Shown: positions 9,075-18,513 of the stretch, in pieces
How the letters are laid out: each line of letters begins with the position of its first letter
Numbering within the stretch: the first letter of the stretch is position 1
Source: Paenibacillus macerans
GTDB lineage: Bacteria > Bacillota > Bacilli > Paenibacillales > Paenibacillaceae
Reading direction: 5' to 3'
NCBI RefSeq assembly: GCF_900454495.1
Contig: NZ_UGSI01000001.1
Location: 3,782,001-3,846,000 of the forward strand
DNA length: 64,000 nucleotides
Notes under the pieces: model-generated
Database searches by the model: none
Seen by the model: the letters and a program-made list of their open reading frames with translations, nothing else
What the model was told of the DNA's origin: nothing
Translations under genes and position numbers: made by a program

Positions 9075-10091
9075 TTAGTTAAACCCGACCAATCGTTGCG
9101 AAATCTTGTACGCCCCCACGGAAATGCGGCGGCCGGCCCGTCCGGGCAAATTGATCAATCTTCCCATCAGGCCGTATTTCAGATCCTGGTACAGCTTGAT
9201 ATCTTTATTTTTAATATAGTCCCATAGTTCATCTTTCTTCTTAAGATGTTCATCCGTTCCCGAGCGGATCAACAAAATCACTGATACGACCGTGACGATC
9301 TCCAAATGCCTGAACATATAGCGGCGCAGGTTCGGATTTTCGATCATATCCAGCCGTACTTGGTCGATCATCAGTTTATTGACTTTAATCTGCTGATCGA
9401 TTCTGCGGATCATAACGCTCTCCTGGACCGATTGGCCTTCCCTGCCGATAAAATACCGGTAAAAATCGACGTTGACATAATAAAGCGTTTTGACATGCGC
9501 CAGCGGCGTATACACAAATAAATTGTCGACATAAAAGGTGTGTTGCGGAAGCTCCAGCCGGCAATCCCGGAGAAGCTGCGTCCTGTACATGACGGAATGC
9601 ATTAACATGTATTGGCCTTTGCGAAAACACTGGATATCATCCCACGTAAAAATCCGGCCTTCCGGAAGCACATCGTCGTATTTCATGATTTTTCTGTACT
9701 TCTTGCCTTCTTTTTCATAGACGAAATTGCTGACCAGCATGTCCACATGTTTATCTTCCCCGGTTAGAGCGCTGAGGGTCTCCAAGATTTTCAGATACGC
9801 CCGGACATCCACCCAGTCATCGCTGTCGACGACTTTAAAATATAAGCCCGCCGCATGACGAATCCCGGCGTTGACCGCTTCCCCGTGGCCGCCGTTTTCC
9901 TGGTGGATCGCTTTGACGATCCCGGGATAACGGCTTGCATACTCGTCGGCAATTTGCCCGGTCCGGTCCGCGGAACCGTCGTTGACGATCAGCAGCTCCA
10001 CCCGCTCTCCCCCAGGCAACAGCGATTCGATGCAGTACCTCATGTAGTCTTGCGAATTGTAGCAAGGGATAACTACGGATAATAATTTCAT
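9075..10091 (-). CDS. Family 2 glycosyltransferase (GT-A fold)
   Basis: 338 residues. The N-terminal GT2 core starts LSVVIPCYNSQDYM, has LLIVNDGSADRTGQIAD and the DxD-like KVVDSDDWVD near residue 90, the usual metal and nucleotide-sugar site. There are no transmembrane spans, so it is a cytoplasmic or peripheral enzyme. It follows a GtrA-like protein by 34 nt and is separated from the downstream GH3 by a hairpin. GT2 plus GtrA pairs usually move or attach sugars on polyprenyl phosphate for envelope decoration; lying between two GH3 paralogues is unusual. Donor and acceptor are unknown. Confidence 0.9.
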   Translation of the reverse strand: MKLLSVVIPCYNSQDYMRYCIESLLPGGERVELLIVNDGSADRTGQIADEYASRYPGIVKAIHQENGGHGEAVNAGIRHAAGLYFKVVDSDDWVDVRAYLKILETLSALTGEDKHVDMLVSNFVYEKEGKKYRKIMKYDDVLPEGRIFTWDDIQCFRKGQYMLMHSVMYRTQLLRDCRLELPQHTFYVDNLFVYTPLAHVKTLYYVNVDFYRYFIGREGQSVQESVMIRRIDQQIKVNKLMIDQVRLDMIENPNLRRYMFRHLEIVTVVSVILLIRSGTDEHLKKKDELWDYIKNKDIKLYQDLKYGLMGRLINLPGRAGRRISVGAYKISQRLVGFN

Positions 10092-10125
10092 GACTCAACT
10101 CACACTACCTTTAATCGCACTTTAA

Positions 10126-10743
10126 CTATTCCTGCTTCTCGGGTTCCTGCTTGAAAATGACTTTGAAAATCGGGAAGAACACCCAGAACGAAATAGCGCT
10201 GTTGATAATCATCGTAATCACGTCGGCCGTCGTCTCGCCGGCGGCGCCCCATCCCCACGTATTGATGAACAGGTTGTAGATCGGCGCTTTGTAGAAGCCT
10301 TGAGCCGCCGCGGCGCCGAGCGTGATCACGATATAAGCGACGACGTACCAGAACGCGGCCTGCCAAATGTTGCTGTTCGATTTGAACGTAATGCTTCTTT
10401 GCGCAAAAAAATTGAGAATCTGGGCGATCGCAATCGTAATTTGCACGGCGAGAAAATAGGCCAGGCCGCCTCCGCCGCCCGCGGCCAGCGGACCCGCCGC
10501 ATAATCGAATACATAGTAAAGGCTGCCGTCAAAGTTATGCCCAAACTGCAAAATTTGAAAATTGCTGTTTACTAGAGACGTGCGGGCGAACAGACTCTTA
10601 AATAAGGGCATTAAAAACAACTGCAGGACGGTAATGCCATTGCTCAATATAAAGAATAACAGAAACTGCGCAATATGGGGATGTTTTTCTTTGTATCGGG
10701 CCCAAAGGCCCAGCGGCCCGGCCGCTGTTTTTCTACCGCTCAT
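10126..10743 (-). CDS. GtrA-like membrane protein
   Basis: 205 residues with four predicted membrane spans and the GtrA-family signature QILNFFAQRSITFKSNS between spans two and three. GtrA proteins are small membrane proteins thought to help flip polyprenyl-linked sugars. This copy has a Gly/Ala-rich insertion (GPLAAGGGGGLAYF) and is longer than the usual 120-140 residues. Its ATG overlaps the stop of the upstream GH3 by four bases (ATGA), showing translational coupling, and AAAGGAG precedes it. Confidence 0.8.
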   Translation of the reverse strand: MSGRKTAAGPLGLWARYKEKHPHIAQFLLFFILSNGITVLQLFLMPLFKSLFARTSLVNSNFQILQFGHNFDGSLYYVFDYAAGPLAAGGGGGLAYFLAVQITIAIAQILNFFAQRSITFKSNSNIWQAAFWYVVAYIVITLGAAAAQGFYKAPIYNLFINTWGWGAAGETTADVITMIINSAISFWVFFPIFKVIFKQEPEKQE

Positions 10744-13214
10744 ATTTCTTCTCCTTTTGTGGCTTGGGCTGGTATGACGACCTTCGGCTTGGCGGCCTTC
10801 AGCATCTTGCTTCTCTCTTTCAGAAAATGCTTAAGCCCCTTGAAGAAATGACCGTTGACCATCATCAGAAGACCGTCCAGCATCGGCATGTTCACGAGCC
10901 CGCCGGTCATTCTGGCAATGCCGCGAAACGGCATATGATAGACCGACATCATGATCAGGTTGGCCGTGCTTCTTTTGCCCGTTTTCCACAAAAACCAATG
11001 GGCAAAAGACATCAGGCGAAAGGCCAATCTGGCAACAAAGCCTTTGGCGTACTGGCATTGGGCAATCGTATCGTTGTAACCGAGCGGCTGCGTGCGGTCC
11101 CAGGCGGCAGCCGGGACTTTCCGCCCAAGCAGGCGTTCGAATTCCTCCTGGCCGACTTGGTTCGCTTGGCCCGAATAATAGGAAGGAAGCTTCGCCTGCT
11201 CGTAAGGAAGCGGCGCTCCCGTTCCTTCTACGTGAAGGCTTGCGGTCAGCCGGATATCCGCACTGGAAGCCCCGATCATAATCTCGTATTCCCCGCCTTC
11301 AATTTCCCAACCGTTTGTTGTTACATTAAAATAACGGAACGTCTTGTCGTCAAACGGGATCGTGACCGTTTCCGTCTCGCCCGGATTGACCAATACCTTG
11401 GCAAATCCCTTCAGTTCTTTATTGGGCCGGAAAACATCCCCCGATTTGCAGCCGACATAGAGCTGGGCGATTTCCTTCCCCGGCATGCTTCCCGTGTTCG
11501 TGATTTTAAAAGTGACCCCATCCCGGTCCGCCTGCACATCGGAATAGGCAAAAGCCGTATAGCTAAGGCCATATCCAAACGGGAAAAGCACCTCCACCTT
11601 CGCCGTATCATAGTAACGATAGCCGATATAGGGGCCTTCCCGGTATTCTACGCTGACTTCCTTGCCGGGAAAATGATAGTAGGACGGCGTATCCTCATAA
11701 CGGAGCGGATACGTTTCCGCCAATTTTCCGGAAGGATTGACCTTCCCGGTCAGTACTCCAAGGATCGCTTTGGCTCCCGCCTGACCGCTCAAATAGCCGT
11801 GCACCAGGCCTTTTACCTTGCCGATCCACGGCATTTCCACCGCGGAGCCGCAGGATAGCACCGCCACGATGTTCGGATTTGCCTCATACAAAGCATTCAA
11901 TAATTCGACCTGGTTCTCGGGAAGCTTCATATTTTGCCGGTCCAGGCCTTCGGCTTCGGTCACCTCGTCCAGACCGATATATAACAGCACGACATCCGCT
12001 TGCTTGGCAAGGTCGCACGCTTTGGCGATTTTCCCCCGGCTTCTTTTTCCGTACCGCTCAAATCCGGGTTCATACCCGACGCTCGTCAAGCCCGCTTCCG
12101 CCAAACCGTCCAAAGTGTGGTCAAGCACGGTCGGGTTGACGATCGAAGAGCCGGCGCCCTGATAACGCGCTTCCTTGGCGAACTCGCCGATGATCGCTAC
12201 TTTCACGCCATGATGAATCGGCAATATACTGCCTTCATTTTTCAGCAGCACGATGGATTCTTCGGCGGCTTCCTGGGCCGCGCGGTGATGCCGATCCACG
12301 TCAAACTGTGGTTTATCCGCTGTCTTGAACGCTTCCTCCGTGGAAAAAATCAGTTCAAGCAGCCGGTCCACGCATTCGTCCAATACTTCTTCCTTGATCT
12401 CTCCGGTTTGTACGGCCCGGACAATTTCCGCATTGGTTTCCCCGGCCGTCGTCGGCATTTCCAGCTCGTTTCCGGCGATCAGGCCGGCCACGCGGTCATT
12501 GCTGCCGCCCCAATCCGTGACGACAACCCCTTCAAAATTCCATTCCTTGCGCAGGATTTCGCGCAGCAAATGAATGTTCTCATTCGTATACTCGCCGTTC
12601 AGCATGTTATAGGAAGACATTACCGTCTTGGTCCCGCCTTCCTTCACGGCGATTTCAAACGCGGTCAAATAAATTTCCCGCAGCGTCCGCTCATCGACGA
12701 TCGTATCGATCGACATCCGTCTTTCTTCTTGATTGTTGGCGGCAAAATGCTTCACGCAGGCGGAAATGCCCTGCGACTGAATGCCCCGGATATAAGCCGC
12801 CGCCAGTTTCCCGGCCAGATACGGGTCTTCGCTGAAATATTCGAAGTTTCTTCCGCACAGCGGATTTCGCTTCATATTTACGCCCGGCCCCAGCAGTACA
12901 TGCACTCTTTGGCTGACCGCCTCTTTGCCGAGATATTCGCCGAGCTTCTCTCCAAGTTCGGTATTCCAGCTGTTGGCCACGGTCGCGGCCGTCGGATAAC
13001 AGGTGGCCGGAAGGCTCGGGTTCAAGCCCAGATGGTCCGCAGCCTCCGCTTGTTTGCGAATGCCGTGCGGTCCGTCCGCCAGAAAAATGCTCGGGATTCC
13101 CAGGCGCGGGATATCCTGCGTCTGCCAGAAATCTTTCCCCGACATTAAAGAAGCTTTCTCCTCCAATGTCATCTGCTTTATCAAGTGTTTGTGTTTCATC
13201 TCCGAATACCCCAT
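10740..13214 (-). CDS. GH3 beta-glucosidase-like enzyme, paralogue of 6537
   Basis: 824 residues, cytoplasmic by lack of signal peptide. It has the same architecture as the 6537 protein: TIM barrel with CVKHFAANNQE and VVTDWGGSND (catalytic Asp), alpha/beta sandwich, FnIII-like domain, and the same tail containing KRSTANLIMMSVYHMPFRG. The start is uncertain: ATG at 13214 has AAAGG 5 nt before it, while ATG at 13199 (MKHKHL) matches the paralogue's first residue but has a poorly spaced site. The gene is translationally coupled to the GtrA-like gene. A GC-rich hairpin lies directly before its ribosome site. Confidence 0.93.
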   Translation of the reverse strand: MGYSEMKHKHLIKQMTLEEKASLMSGKDFWQTQDIPRLGIPSIFLADGPHGIRKQAEAADHLGLNPSLPATCYPTAATVANSWNTELGEKLGEYLGKEAVSQRVHVLLGPGVNMKRNPLCGRNFEYFSEDPYLAGKLAAAYIRGIQSQGISACVKHFAANNQEERRMSIDTIVDERTLREIYLTAFEIAVKEGGTKTVMSSYNMLNGEYTNENIHLLREILRKEWNFEGVVVTDWGGSNDRVAGLIAGNELEMPTTAGETNAEIVRAVQTGEIKEEVLDECVDRLLELIFSTEEAFKTADKPQFDVDRHHRAAQEAAEESIVLLKNEGSILPIHHGVKVAIIGEFAKEARYQGAGSSIVNPTVLDHTLDGLAEAGLTSVGYEPGFERYGKRSRGKIAKACDLAKQADVVLLYIGLDEVTEAEGLDRQNMKLPENQVELLNALYEANPNIVAVLSCGSAVEMPWIGKVKGLVHGYLSGQAGAKAILGVLTGKVNPSGKLAETYPLRYEDTPSYYHFPGKEVSVEYREGPYIGYRYYDTAKVEVLFPFGYGLSYTAFAYSDVQADRDGVTFKITNTGSMPGKEIAQLYVGCKSGDVFRPNKELKGFAKVLVNPGETETVTIPFDDKTFRYFNVTTNGWEIEGGEYEIMIGASSADIRLTASLHVEGTGAPLPYEQAKLPSYYSGQANQVGQEEFERLLGRKVPAAAWDRTQPLGYNDTIAQCQYAKGFVARLAFRLMSFAHWFLWKTGKRSTANLIMMSVYHMPFRGIARMTGGLVNMPMLDGLLMMVNGHFFKGLKHFLKERSKMLKAAKPKVVIPAQATKGEEI

Positions 13215-13225
13215 TTTAGCCTTTG

Positions 13226-13254
13226 GGCGGTAGCCGACTTAATCAGCTACCGCC
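13226..13254 (-). promoter_or_regulatory. Intercistronic GC-rich hairpin between GH3 genes
   Basis: GGCGGTAGC pairs perfectly with GCTACCGCC across an 11-nt loop, between the membrane GH3 stop and the next GH3 start. It lacks a T run, so it is more likely an mRNA-stability or partial-termination element than a full terminator. Confidence 0.5.
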
Positions 13255-13264
13255 TAAGGCCTAT

Positions 13265-16192
13265 CTATATATTTTGGTTTTGCGTTTCAACCGCTTCGAT
13301 TTTGCGGGCCTTCCGGTGCGCCGCTTTATAGAACCCGAGGGTCAGCAGGGCCAGAAGGATGATGTTTCCGAGACCGAGCAGCAGCAGCCAGTACGGATAC
13401 GGCGCGGCGTTGATTTCCAGAGCTTTGCTGTTCGCCACGGTATAAAGGATGTTGTGGCTCGCTTTGCGCATCGCCTGTTTGCCGGTGTTCGTGTCCGTGC
13501 TCAGTTTCGTCGGCTTATCGCCGAGCGTCGTCAGCATCAGGTCGCCCCCCGCACGGATCGCCCGGTCCACATCCATATGCGGGAACATGTCCCAGTCGGT
13601 GATGACCATGCCTCTAAAGCCCCATTCATCGCGCAGCACGGTGGTCAACAGGCCGTAATGTTCGCCCGCCCATGTCGTGCCGATCCGGTTAAAGGCGGAC
13701 ATGACGGCCGTTGCTTTCCCTTGCTTGACGGAAATTTCAAACGGCTTCAAGTAGATTTCGCGAACCGCCTGCTCATTGGTCCATACGGCCACGCCGTCGC
13801 GGTTCGTTTCCTGATCGTTCAGGGCATAGTGTTTGATGTAAGCATACACGCCTTTGGATGCGGCTCCCTGCACCACATAAGACCCCATCTTGCCCGAAAG
13901 GAACGCATCTTCCGAATAATATTCGAAGTTTCTGCCCGAGAACGGCGTGCGGTGAATGTTCATGGCCGGCGCGTACATCCCGGTCACGCTGTAAACGAGC
14001 GCTTCGTTAGCGAGAGCTTCGCCCATTTTTTGGGCGAGATCCACATTCCATGTCGACGCCAGCACCACTTCGCTCATAAACTGCACGCCGTTAATACCGG
14101 TGAGCAGCGCATTGATCCCGGCCGGGCCGTCCAGATCGGTCGTGCCGGGCTTGTTGATCGACGCGACCGGCTGGGTGGCGTAGCCGCCGAATCCGATCAG
14201 TTGCGCCATTTCCTCGACGGACAGCTGCTCCAGCAGCTCGTTCCATTTCGGATCGTTATAGTCCAGCCCGGCCATATCTTCCAGTTCCAGACCGTGTTTG
14301 GCAAAAACGATATCCTGATCGTCCGGGTTGTCGGTCACCTGCTTGTTTTCCAAAGCCTGGACCAGCTCCTGCGAAGCTTCCTTTTCCGGAGTCCGCTGCG
14401 CCGGCAAGGTGCCTTCCCAATCGGCTCTGGACACATAGGTCAAGCCGCCGAGCGCATCATCAAACACATTTGTTGCCGTGACTTGATCCGAAGGACGTTT
14501 GTTGTCTCCGCCATAAACGATCGTGTCCTTCACTTCATACGTTCTGGAGTCGATCGTCTCATGGGCGTTTTTCATCAGCTTGATTCCGTAAGTTCCCGCT
14601 TCCAGCACATACGCTTTTTCATTTTTGTAGTCGTAAGACGCCATATCTTCCACCGGAATCTCCAACGTCACCGTCTCGGAAGCGCCCGGCTCGAGGATTT
14701 CCGTTTTATCGAACGCGCCCAGCACGACATGGGATTTTTCAATGCCGCCCTCATAATAAGGCGGAGTGTAGTACAGCTGCACGACATCCTTACCGGCCGT
14801 ATCGCCGGTATTCGTCACTTTGACCTCGACGGTAATCTTATCGTTTGTGGTTTGATAGTCCGTAATCTCTTGCGTGAAGCTCGTATAGCTTAAGCCGTAA
14901 CCAAACGGGTATTGGACCGTTTTGCGGTACGCCGCCTCGTCCACTTGGCCTGTCGCGTTGTCGACGTACCGGGTTTCATAATAACGGTAGCCGACGTAAA
15001 TGCCTTCGGCGTAATTGACGAACGCATGGTATTTTTCGCTCTCTTTGCCGAATTTGTCTACGGATTTATGTTTGGTATTCAAGTACCTGAAGTCGCCCGC
15101 ATTGTAAAAAGCCGGGGATGTCGTTACATCGTAAGCGTAGGTGTCGACCAGACGGCCCGACGGATTCACCTTGCCGGCCAAAATGCTGCCGACGCTGTTG
15201 TTGCCGGTCGATCCGGGACCGCCGATCAGAATCGCGGCGTCGATCCCCTTGTTTTCCAGGAACCCGAGTTCCATCGCGTTGCTGGAGTTGATCACCACGA
15301 TCACCTTCGCGAAATCGCGCGAAGTGACCATGTCGATCATCTTTTCTTCGGCTTCCGACAGCTCGAGGTAATGGCGGTCTTTGGAACCGCCGTATTCGGC
15401 CGTTTCGAACGGCAGGTCGCCGCCTTCGCCGCCCGATCTGGAGAGCACGATGACCGCCACATCGGAAAATTGCTCCGCATTTTTCAGCAGTTCCTCGCTG
15501 AAATCGCCGGTAGCCGGTTCGCTGAGCGTATAGTCGCCGCCGTCCAGGTTAAACGTGTCCGTTTTCTTTTTTGCGGGGGCGTGGGCTTTATAGAACTCGG
15601 TGAGTTCGCTGTTGACCTTAAACCCGGCCTTCTCCAGGCCCTGTTGAATCGTGACGTTCGCGCTTTCATCGCCCGAACCGGAGCCGCTGCCGCCGTAAAT
15701 CATTTTTACGGAAGCCTGGCCAAAAATATTTACATTCTTCTCATTGGCGTTGTTCATATCCAGAGGCAGGGCATGCTCTTTATTTTCGAGCAGCACGATC
15801 CCCTCGTCTTCGATTTGCTCCGTAACCGCTTTGGAATCCGCAGAAGCCTTCGCCAGCGCCTCCTCATCGATTTTCGCTTTGGTCAGGTATTGGTTAACGA
15901 CAACCTGATACTTGTATACGGCCACGTCGAGGCCAATCACGATGACCAGCCCTAAACTAAGCAGCGCCATCAGCATTCTTCTTAATCCTTTTCGCTCCGT
16001 GGGGTTCCGTCTCGCCCACATGAAACCGCTAACCAATACAACAACGGAAACAATAACGGCCGCAACGAGCAGAATTTGGATCGTTTTTGCAACCGATGCC
16101 ATTGAAACGGTTACAACCGCACCGACGGCCAGCGCCAAAAACAATGCCGCCCATGCCGTAAAAGTTTTCTTGCCTTTGCCTGACTTGCTCAC
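13265..16192 (-). CDS. Membrane-anchored GH3 glycosidase with reversed domain order
   Basis: About 975 residues from a GTG start at 16192, which has GGAGG 8 nt before it; the ATG at 16234 is not supported. Three hydrophobic segments occur in the first 110 residues and one more before the C terminus (YPYWLLLLGLGNIILL). Between them the order is alpha/beta sandwich (GIVLLENKEHALPL, then a GSGSGSGDE loop), FnIII-like domain, then the TIM barrel with IKHYALNDQE and the nucleophile motif VITDWDM. Ordinary GH3 enzymes have barrel first; reversed GH3s are known from rumen bacteria. It probably acts at the cell surface on beta-glycosides and leads the GH3-GtrA-GT2 string. Confidence 0.9.
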   Translation of the reverse strand: MSKSGKGKKTFTAWAALFLALAVGAVVTVSMASVAKTIQILLVAAVIVSVVVLVSGFMWARRNPTERKGLRRMLMALLSLGLVIVIGLDVAVYKYQVVVNQYLTKAKIDEEALAKASADSKAVTEQIEDEGIVLLENKEHALPLDMNNANEKNVNIFGQASVKMIYGGSGSGSGDESANVTIQQGLEKAGFKVNSELTEFYKAHAPAKKKTDTFNLDGGDYTLSEPATGDFSEELLKNAEQFSDVAVIVLSRSGGEGGDLPFETAEYGGSKDRHYLELSEAEEKMIDMVTSRDFAKVIVVINSSNAMELGFLENKGIDAAILIGGPGSTGNNSVGSILAGKVNPSGRLVDTYAYDVTTSPAFYNAGDFRYLNTKHKSVDKFGKESEKYHAFVNYAEGIYVGYRYYETRYVDNATGQVDEAAYRKTVQYPFGYGLSYTSFTQEITDYQTTNDKITVEVKVTNTGDTAGKDVVQLYYTPPYYEGGIEKSHVVLGAFDKTEILEPGASETVTLEIPVEDMASYDYKNEKAYVLEAGTYGIKLMKNAHETIDSRTYEVKDTIVYGGDNKRPSDQVTATNVFDDALGGLTYVSRADWEGTLPAQRTPEKEASQELVQALENKQVTDNPDDQDIVFAKHGLELEDMAGLDYNDPKWNELLEQLSVEEMAQLIGFGGYATQPVASINKPGTTDLDGPAGINALLTGINGVQFMSEVVLASTWNVDLAQKMGEALANEALVYSVTGMYAPAMNIHRTPFSGRNFEYYSEDAFLSGKMGSYVVQGAASKGVYAYIKHYALNDQETNRDGVAVWTNEQAVREIYLKPFEISVKQGKATAVMSAFNRIGTTWAGEHYGLLTTVLRDEWGFRGMVITDWDMFPHMDVDRAIRAGGDLMLTTLGDKPTKLSTDTNTGKQAMRKASHNILYTVANSKALEINAAPYPYWLLLLGLGNIILLALLTLGFYKAAHRKARKIEAVETQNQNI

Positions 16193-16273
16193 TTCTTCGC
16201 CTCCTATGTAAATAAACCAAGTTGCCACAATCACAAAAATTTTGTATGTGCTTTCATGATTGCAAGTTGATGG

Positions 16274-16293
16274 GTACCCTTAGCTAAGGGTAC
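16274..16293. promoter_or_regulatory. Perfect 20-bp palindrome before membrane GH3
   Basis: GTACCCTTAGCTAAGGGTAC is a perfect 10+10 inverted repeat about 81 bp before the GTG start. This is the size and symmetry of a dimeric repressor or activator site. The regulator is unknown; the LysR gene next door is one option. Confidence 0.5.
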
Positions 16294-16360
16294 TCCATCG
16301 CGGCCAAAATAACTATCAACCAATCGTTAGGGGGAAGCAACTTTTAGTTTATAACGAAAA

Positions 16361-16400
16361 AAGCCGTTTCGACGGGTCGTTATTTCCGTCAAAACGACTT
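16361..16400 (-). terminator. Rho-independent terminator of the LysR gene
   Basis: On the minus strand a 15-bp stem (AAGTCGTTTTGACGG with CCGTCGAAACGGCTT) is followed by TTTTTT. The 5' arm overlaps the last codons of the LysR gene. Confidence 0.8.
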
Positions 16401-17270
16401 GCATTTATCCGCTACATAGCTTTGAAACAAGGCGATTGCTTTCGATTGGATCCCTCTTTTGCGGAATACGAGATAAATATCCTGGGGGATCTTTTCCATC
16501 AGCCGGATCCGTTTCAGGTTGTCATTGTTAAGGGAGTCCTCCACAAAATCGATCGAAACGGCCACGGCCCCATTTCGCTCGCACAGCCGATGAGCCGATA
16601 TAATATTGCCGAACTCATGGATCACATTGGGGGTAAAGCCCTGTTCCAGGCATTTCTCGACAAATCCGTTTTCCTTGCCGCTGCCCGCAGCTTTAACGAC
16701 CAGAGCTTCGTTCGCCAGCTCTTTGACGGAAATTTCATCTTTGCCGGCCAGGGGGTGGCTTTTCGCAACGACAACGACGACTTCACCGCGGACCAGCATC
16801 TCGAATTCGCAATCGTCCATCTCTTCGATTCCGATCACCAGCCCGACATCCGCTTCCTCCTGAAAAATCTTCGTCAAGGGATATTCGTCGGGGAATTCTT
16901 TAAGCTTGATTTGAATTTCGGGATAATGCGCCGAAAACCGATACAAAAAATCCACCGGCAAAACCGATGAGATCGAGTAGGTTATCACCACGTTTAAAGT
17001 CCCTTTTCTCCCGTTCATGATCCGAATCTCTTTTTTGATGTCTTCGATCAGGTAATGGATATGCTTGGCCCGGGCATGCAGCAGCTCGCCGGCTTTGGTC
17101 GCTTCCATCCCCCGCGGGCCCCGGTAAAACAATTCGGTCTCCAGCTCCATCTCCAACTGCCTGATGGTTTTGCTGATGCCTTGCGGAGTTATGTACAAGT
17201 CCTTGGCTGCGGCCGTAACGCTTTTTTTCTCGTAAACTTTGATAAAATATTCCAATGCTTCGGTATTCAT
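16389..17270 (-). CDS. LysR-family transcriptional regulator
   Basis: 293 residues: an N-terminal winged HTH (ALEYFIKVYEKKSVTAAAKDL and ITPQGISKTIRQLE) and a two-lobed effector-binding domain. It is transcribed divergently from glf across 139 bp that contain a long inverted repeat, so it may control glf and itself. It is also codirectional with the membrane GH3 downstream, but its own terminator and a separate palindrome argue for separate transcription. The ligand is unknown. Confidence 0.92.
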   Translation of the reverse strand: MNTEALEYFIKVYEKKSVTAAAKDLYITPQGISKTIRQLEMELETELFYRGPRGMEATKAGELLHARAKHIHYLIEDIKKEIRIMNGRKGTLNVVITYSISSVLPVDFLYRFSAHYPEIQIKLKEFPDEYPLTKIFQEEADVGLVIGIEEMDDCEFEMLVRGEVVVVVAKSHPLAGKDEISVKELANEALVVKAAGSGKENGFVEKCLEQGFTPNVIHEFGNIISAHRLCERNGAVAVSIDFVEDSLNNDNLKRIRLMEKIPQDIYLVFRKRGIQSKAIALFQSYVADKCKSF

Positions 17271-17322
17271 TCCGGCTAAAACCCCCTACATCCCCGTCCC
17301 GGACACTCATTAGCCAATAGTA

Positions 17323-17371
17323 TAGCATAATTTTGCCGGAGCGCTGTAGTTGCCGGCGCGGGATTATGCTA
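17323..17371. promoter_or_regulatory. Inverted repeat in LysR/glf divergent promoter region
   Basis: TAGCATAAT at 17323-17331 is the exact complement of ATTATGCTA at 17363-17371, and both arms are flanked inside by GCCGG elements. Its position between divergent LysR and glf starts fits a LysR-type control region. Confidence 0.45.
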
Positions 17372-17409
17372 AGATGTGATGGGAGTAAAACATTACAAGG
17401 AGTTTCCAC

Positions 17410-18513
17410 ATGTATGATTACTTAATCGTCGGCGCGGGTTTGTTCGGAGCCGTCTTTGCTTATGAGGCCACAAAAAGAGGCAAGAAGTGCCTGGTTATCG
17501 ATAAAAGAAACCACATCGGCGGAAACGTGTATACGGAAGAGGTCGAAGGCATTCAAGTGCACAAATACGGCGCTCATATTTTTCACACCAACAGTAAAGC
17601 AATATGGGACTACGTGAACCGGTTTGCCGAATTCAACCGCTATACCAATTCGCCTATCGCCAACTACAAAGGGGAAATCTACAATCTCCCGTTTAATATG
17701 AATACGTTCAACAAATTATGGGGTGTTGCCACCCCGGATGAAGCTAAACGGAAAATCGACGAACAAAGGAAAGCCGCCGGCATTACGGAACCGGGCAACC
17801 TGGAGGAGCAAGCCATCTCTCTGGTCGGAACCGATATCTACGAAAAACTGGTCAAAGGCTACACGGAAAAACAGTGGGGAAGATCCGCCAAAGAGCTGCC
17901 TTCCTTCATCATCAAGCGCCTGCCCGTCCGTTTTACTTATGACAACAATTACTTTAACGACACGTATCAAGGCATCCCGATCGGCGGTTACCAGGCTATA
18001 ATCCAAAAGATGCTAGAAGACGCAGACGTCAAGTTAAATGCCGATTTCTTTCATGACCGGGGAGCGTACGAAAAACTGGCCAAAAAGATCGTTTATACCG
18101 GCATGATCGACCAATATTTCGAATACGCCTACGGCGTTCTGGAATACCGGAGTTTGCGGTTCGAGACGGCCGTATTGAGCGACACCGCCAATTATCAAGG
18201 CAATGCCGTGGTCAATTATACGGATAGAGAAACACCGTATACGCGAATCATCGAGCATAAGCACTTTGAGTTCGGAACGCAGGACAAGACGGTCATTACC
18301 CGCGAATATCCCACAGAGTGGAAGCCGGGAGACGAGCCTTATTACCCGATCAACGACGATAAAAACAATGAAATCTACAGGAAATACAAGGCATTGGCCG
18401 ACGCGGAGGCAAACGTGATCTTCGGCGGCCGCTTGGCCACCTATAAATACTATGACATGCACCAGGTCATCGGCGCCGCCTTGGCTGCGGTTGATAAGGA
18501 GTTTGGAGACTAA
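17410..18513 (+). CDS. glf: UDP-galactopyranose mutase
   Basis: 367 residues, matching the usual length. The FAD-binding N terminus reads YDYLIVGAGLFGAVFA, followed by IDKRNHIGGN and the substrate-region motif HKYGAHIFHT; the C-terminal half has PYTRIIEHKHFE. The enzyme interconverts UDP-galactopyranose and UDP-galactofuranose in the cytoplasm, supplying galactofuranose for surface glycans. CAAGGAG precedes the ATG. A 9-bp stem (TAAACGACC/GGTCGTTTA) starts at its stop codon. Linkage with a GT2/GtrA pair a few kb away fits envelope polysaccharide work, though transcription is separate. Confidence 0.95.
   Translation: MYDYLIVGAGLFGAVFAYEATKRGKKCLVIDKRNHIGGNVYTEEVEGIQVHKYGAHIFHTNSKAIWDYVNRFAEFNRYTNSPIANYKGEIYNLPFNMNTFNKLWGVATPDEAKRKIDEQRKAAGITEPGNLEEQAISLVGTDIYEKLVKGYTEKQWGRSAKELPSFIIKRLPVRFTYDNNYFNDTYQGIPIGGYQAIIQKMLEDADVKLNADFFHDRGAYEKLAKKIVYTGMIDQYFEYAYGVLEYRSLRFETAVLSDTANYQGNAVVNYTDRETPYTRIIEHKHFEFGTQDKTVITREYPTEWKPGDEPYYPINDDKNNEIYRKYKALADAEANVIFGGRLATYKYYDMHQVIGAALAAVDKEFGD

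Noticed and set aside
12000..14893. Long plus-strand open frames (382 and 556 codons) opposite the GH3 genes, and similar ones at 10764-11858 and 14912-15955
   Set aside because: They mirror GC-rich GH3 codons on the other strand, lack ribosome sites and show Arg/His/Pro-rich compositions typical of antisense frames.
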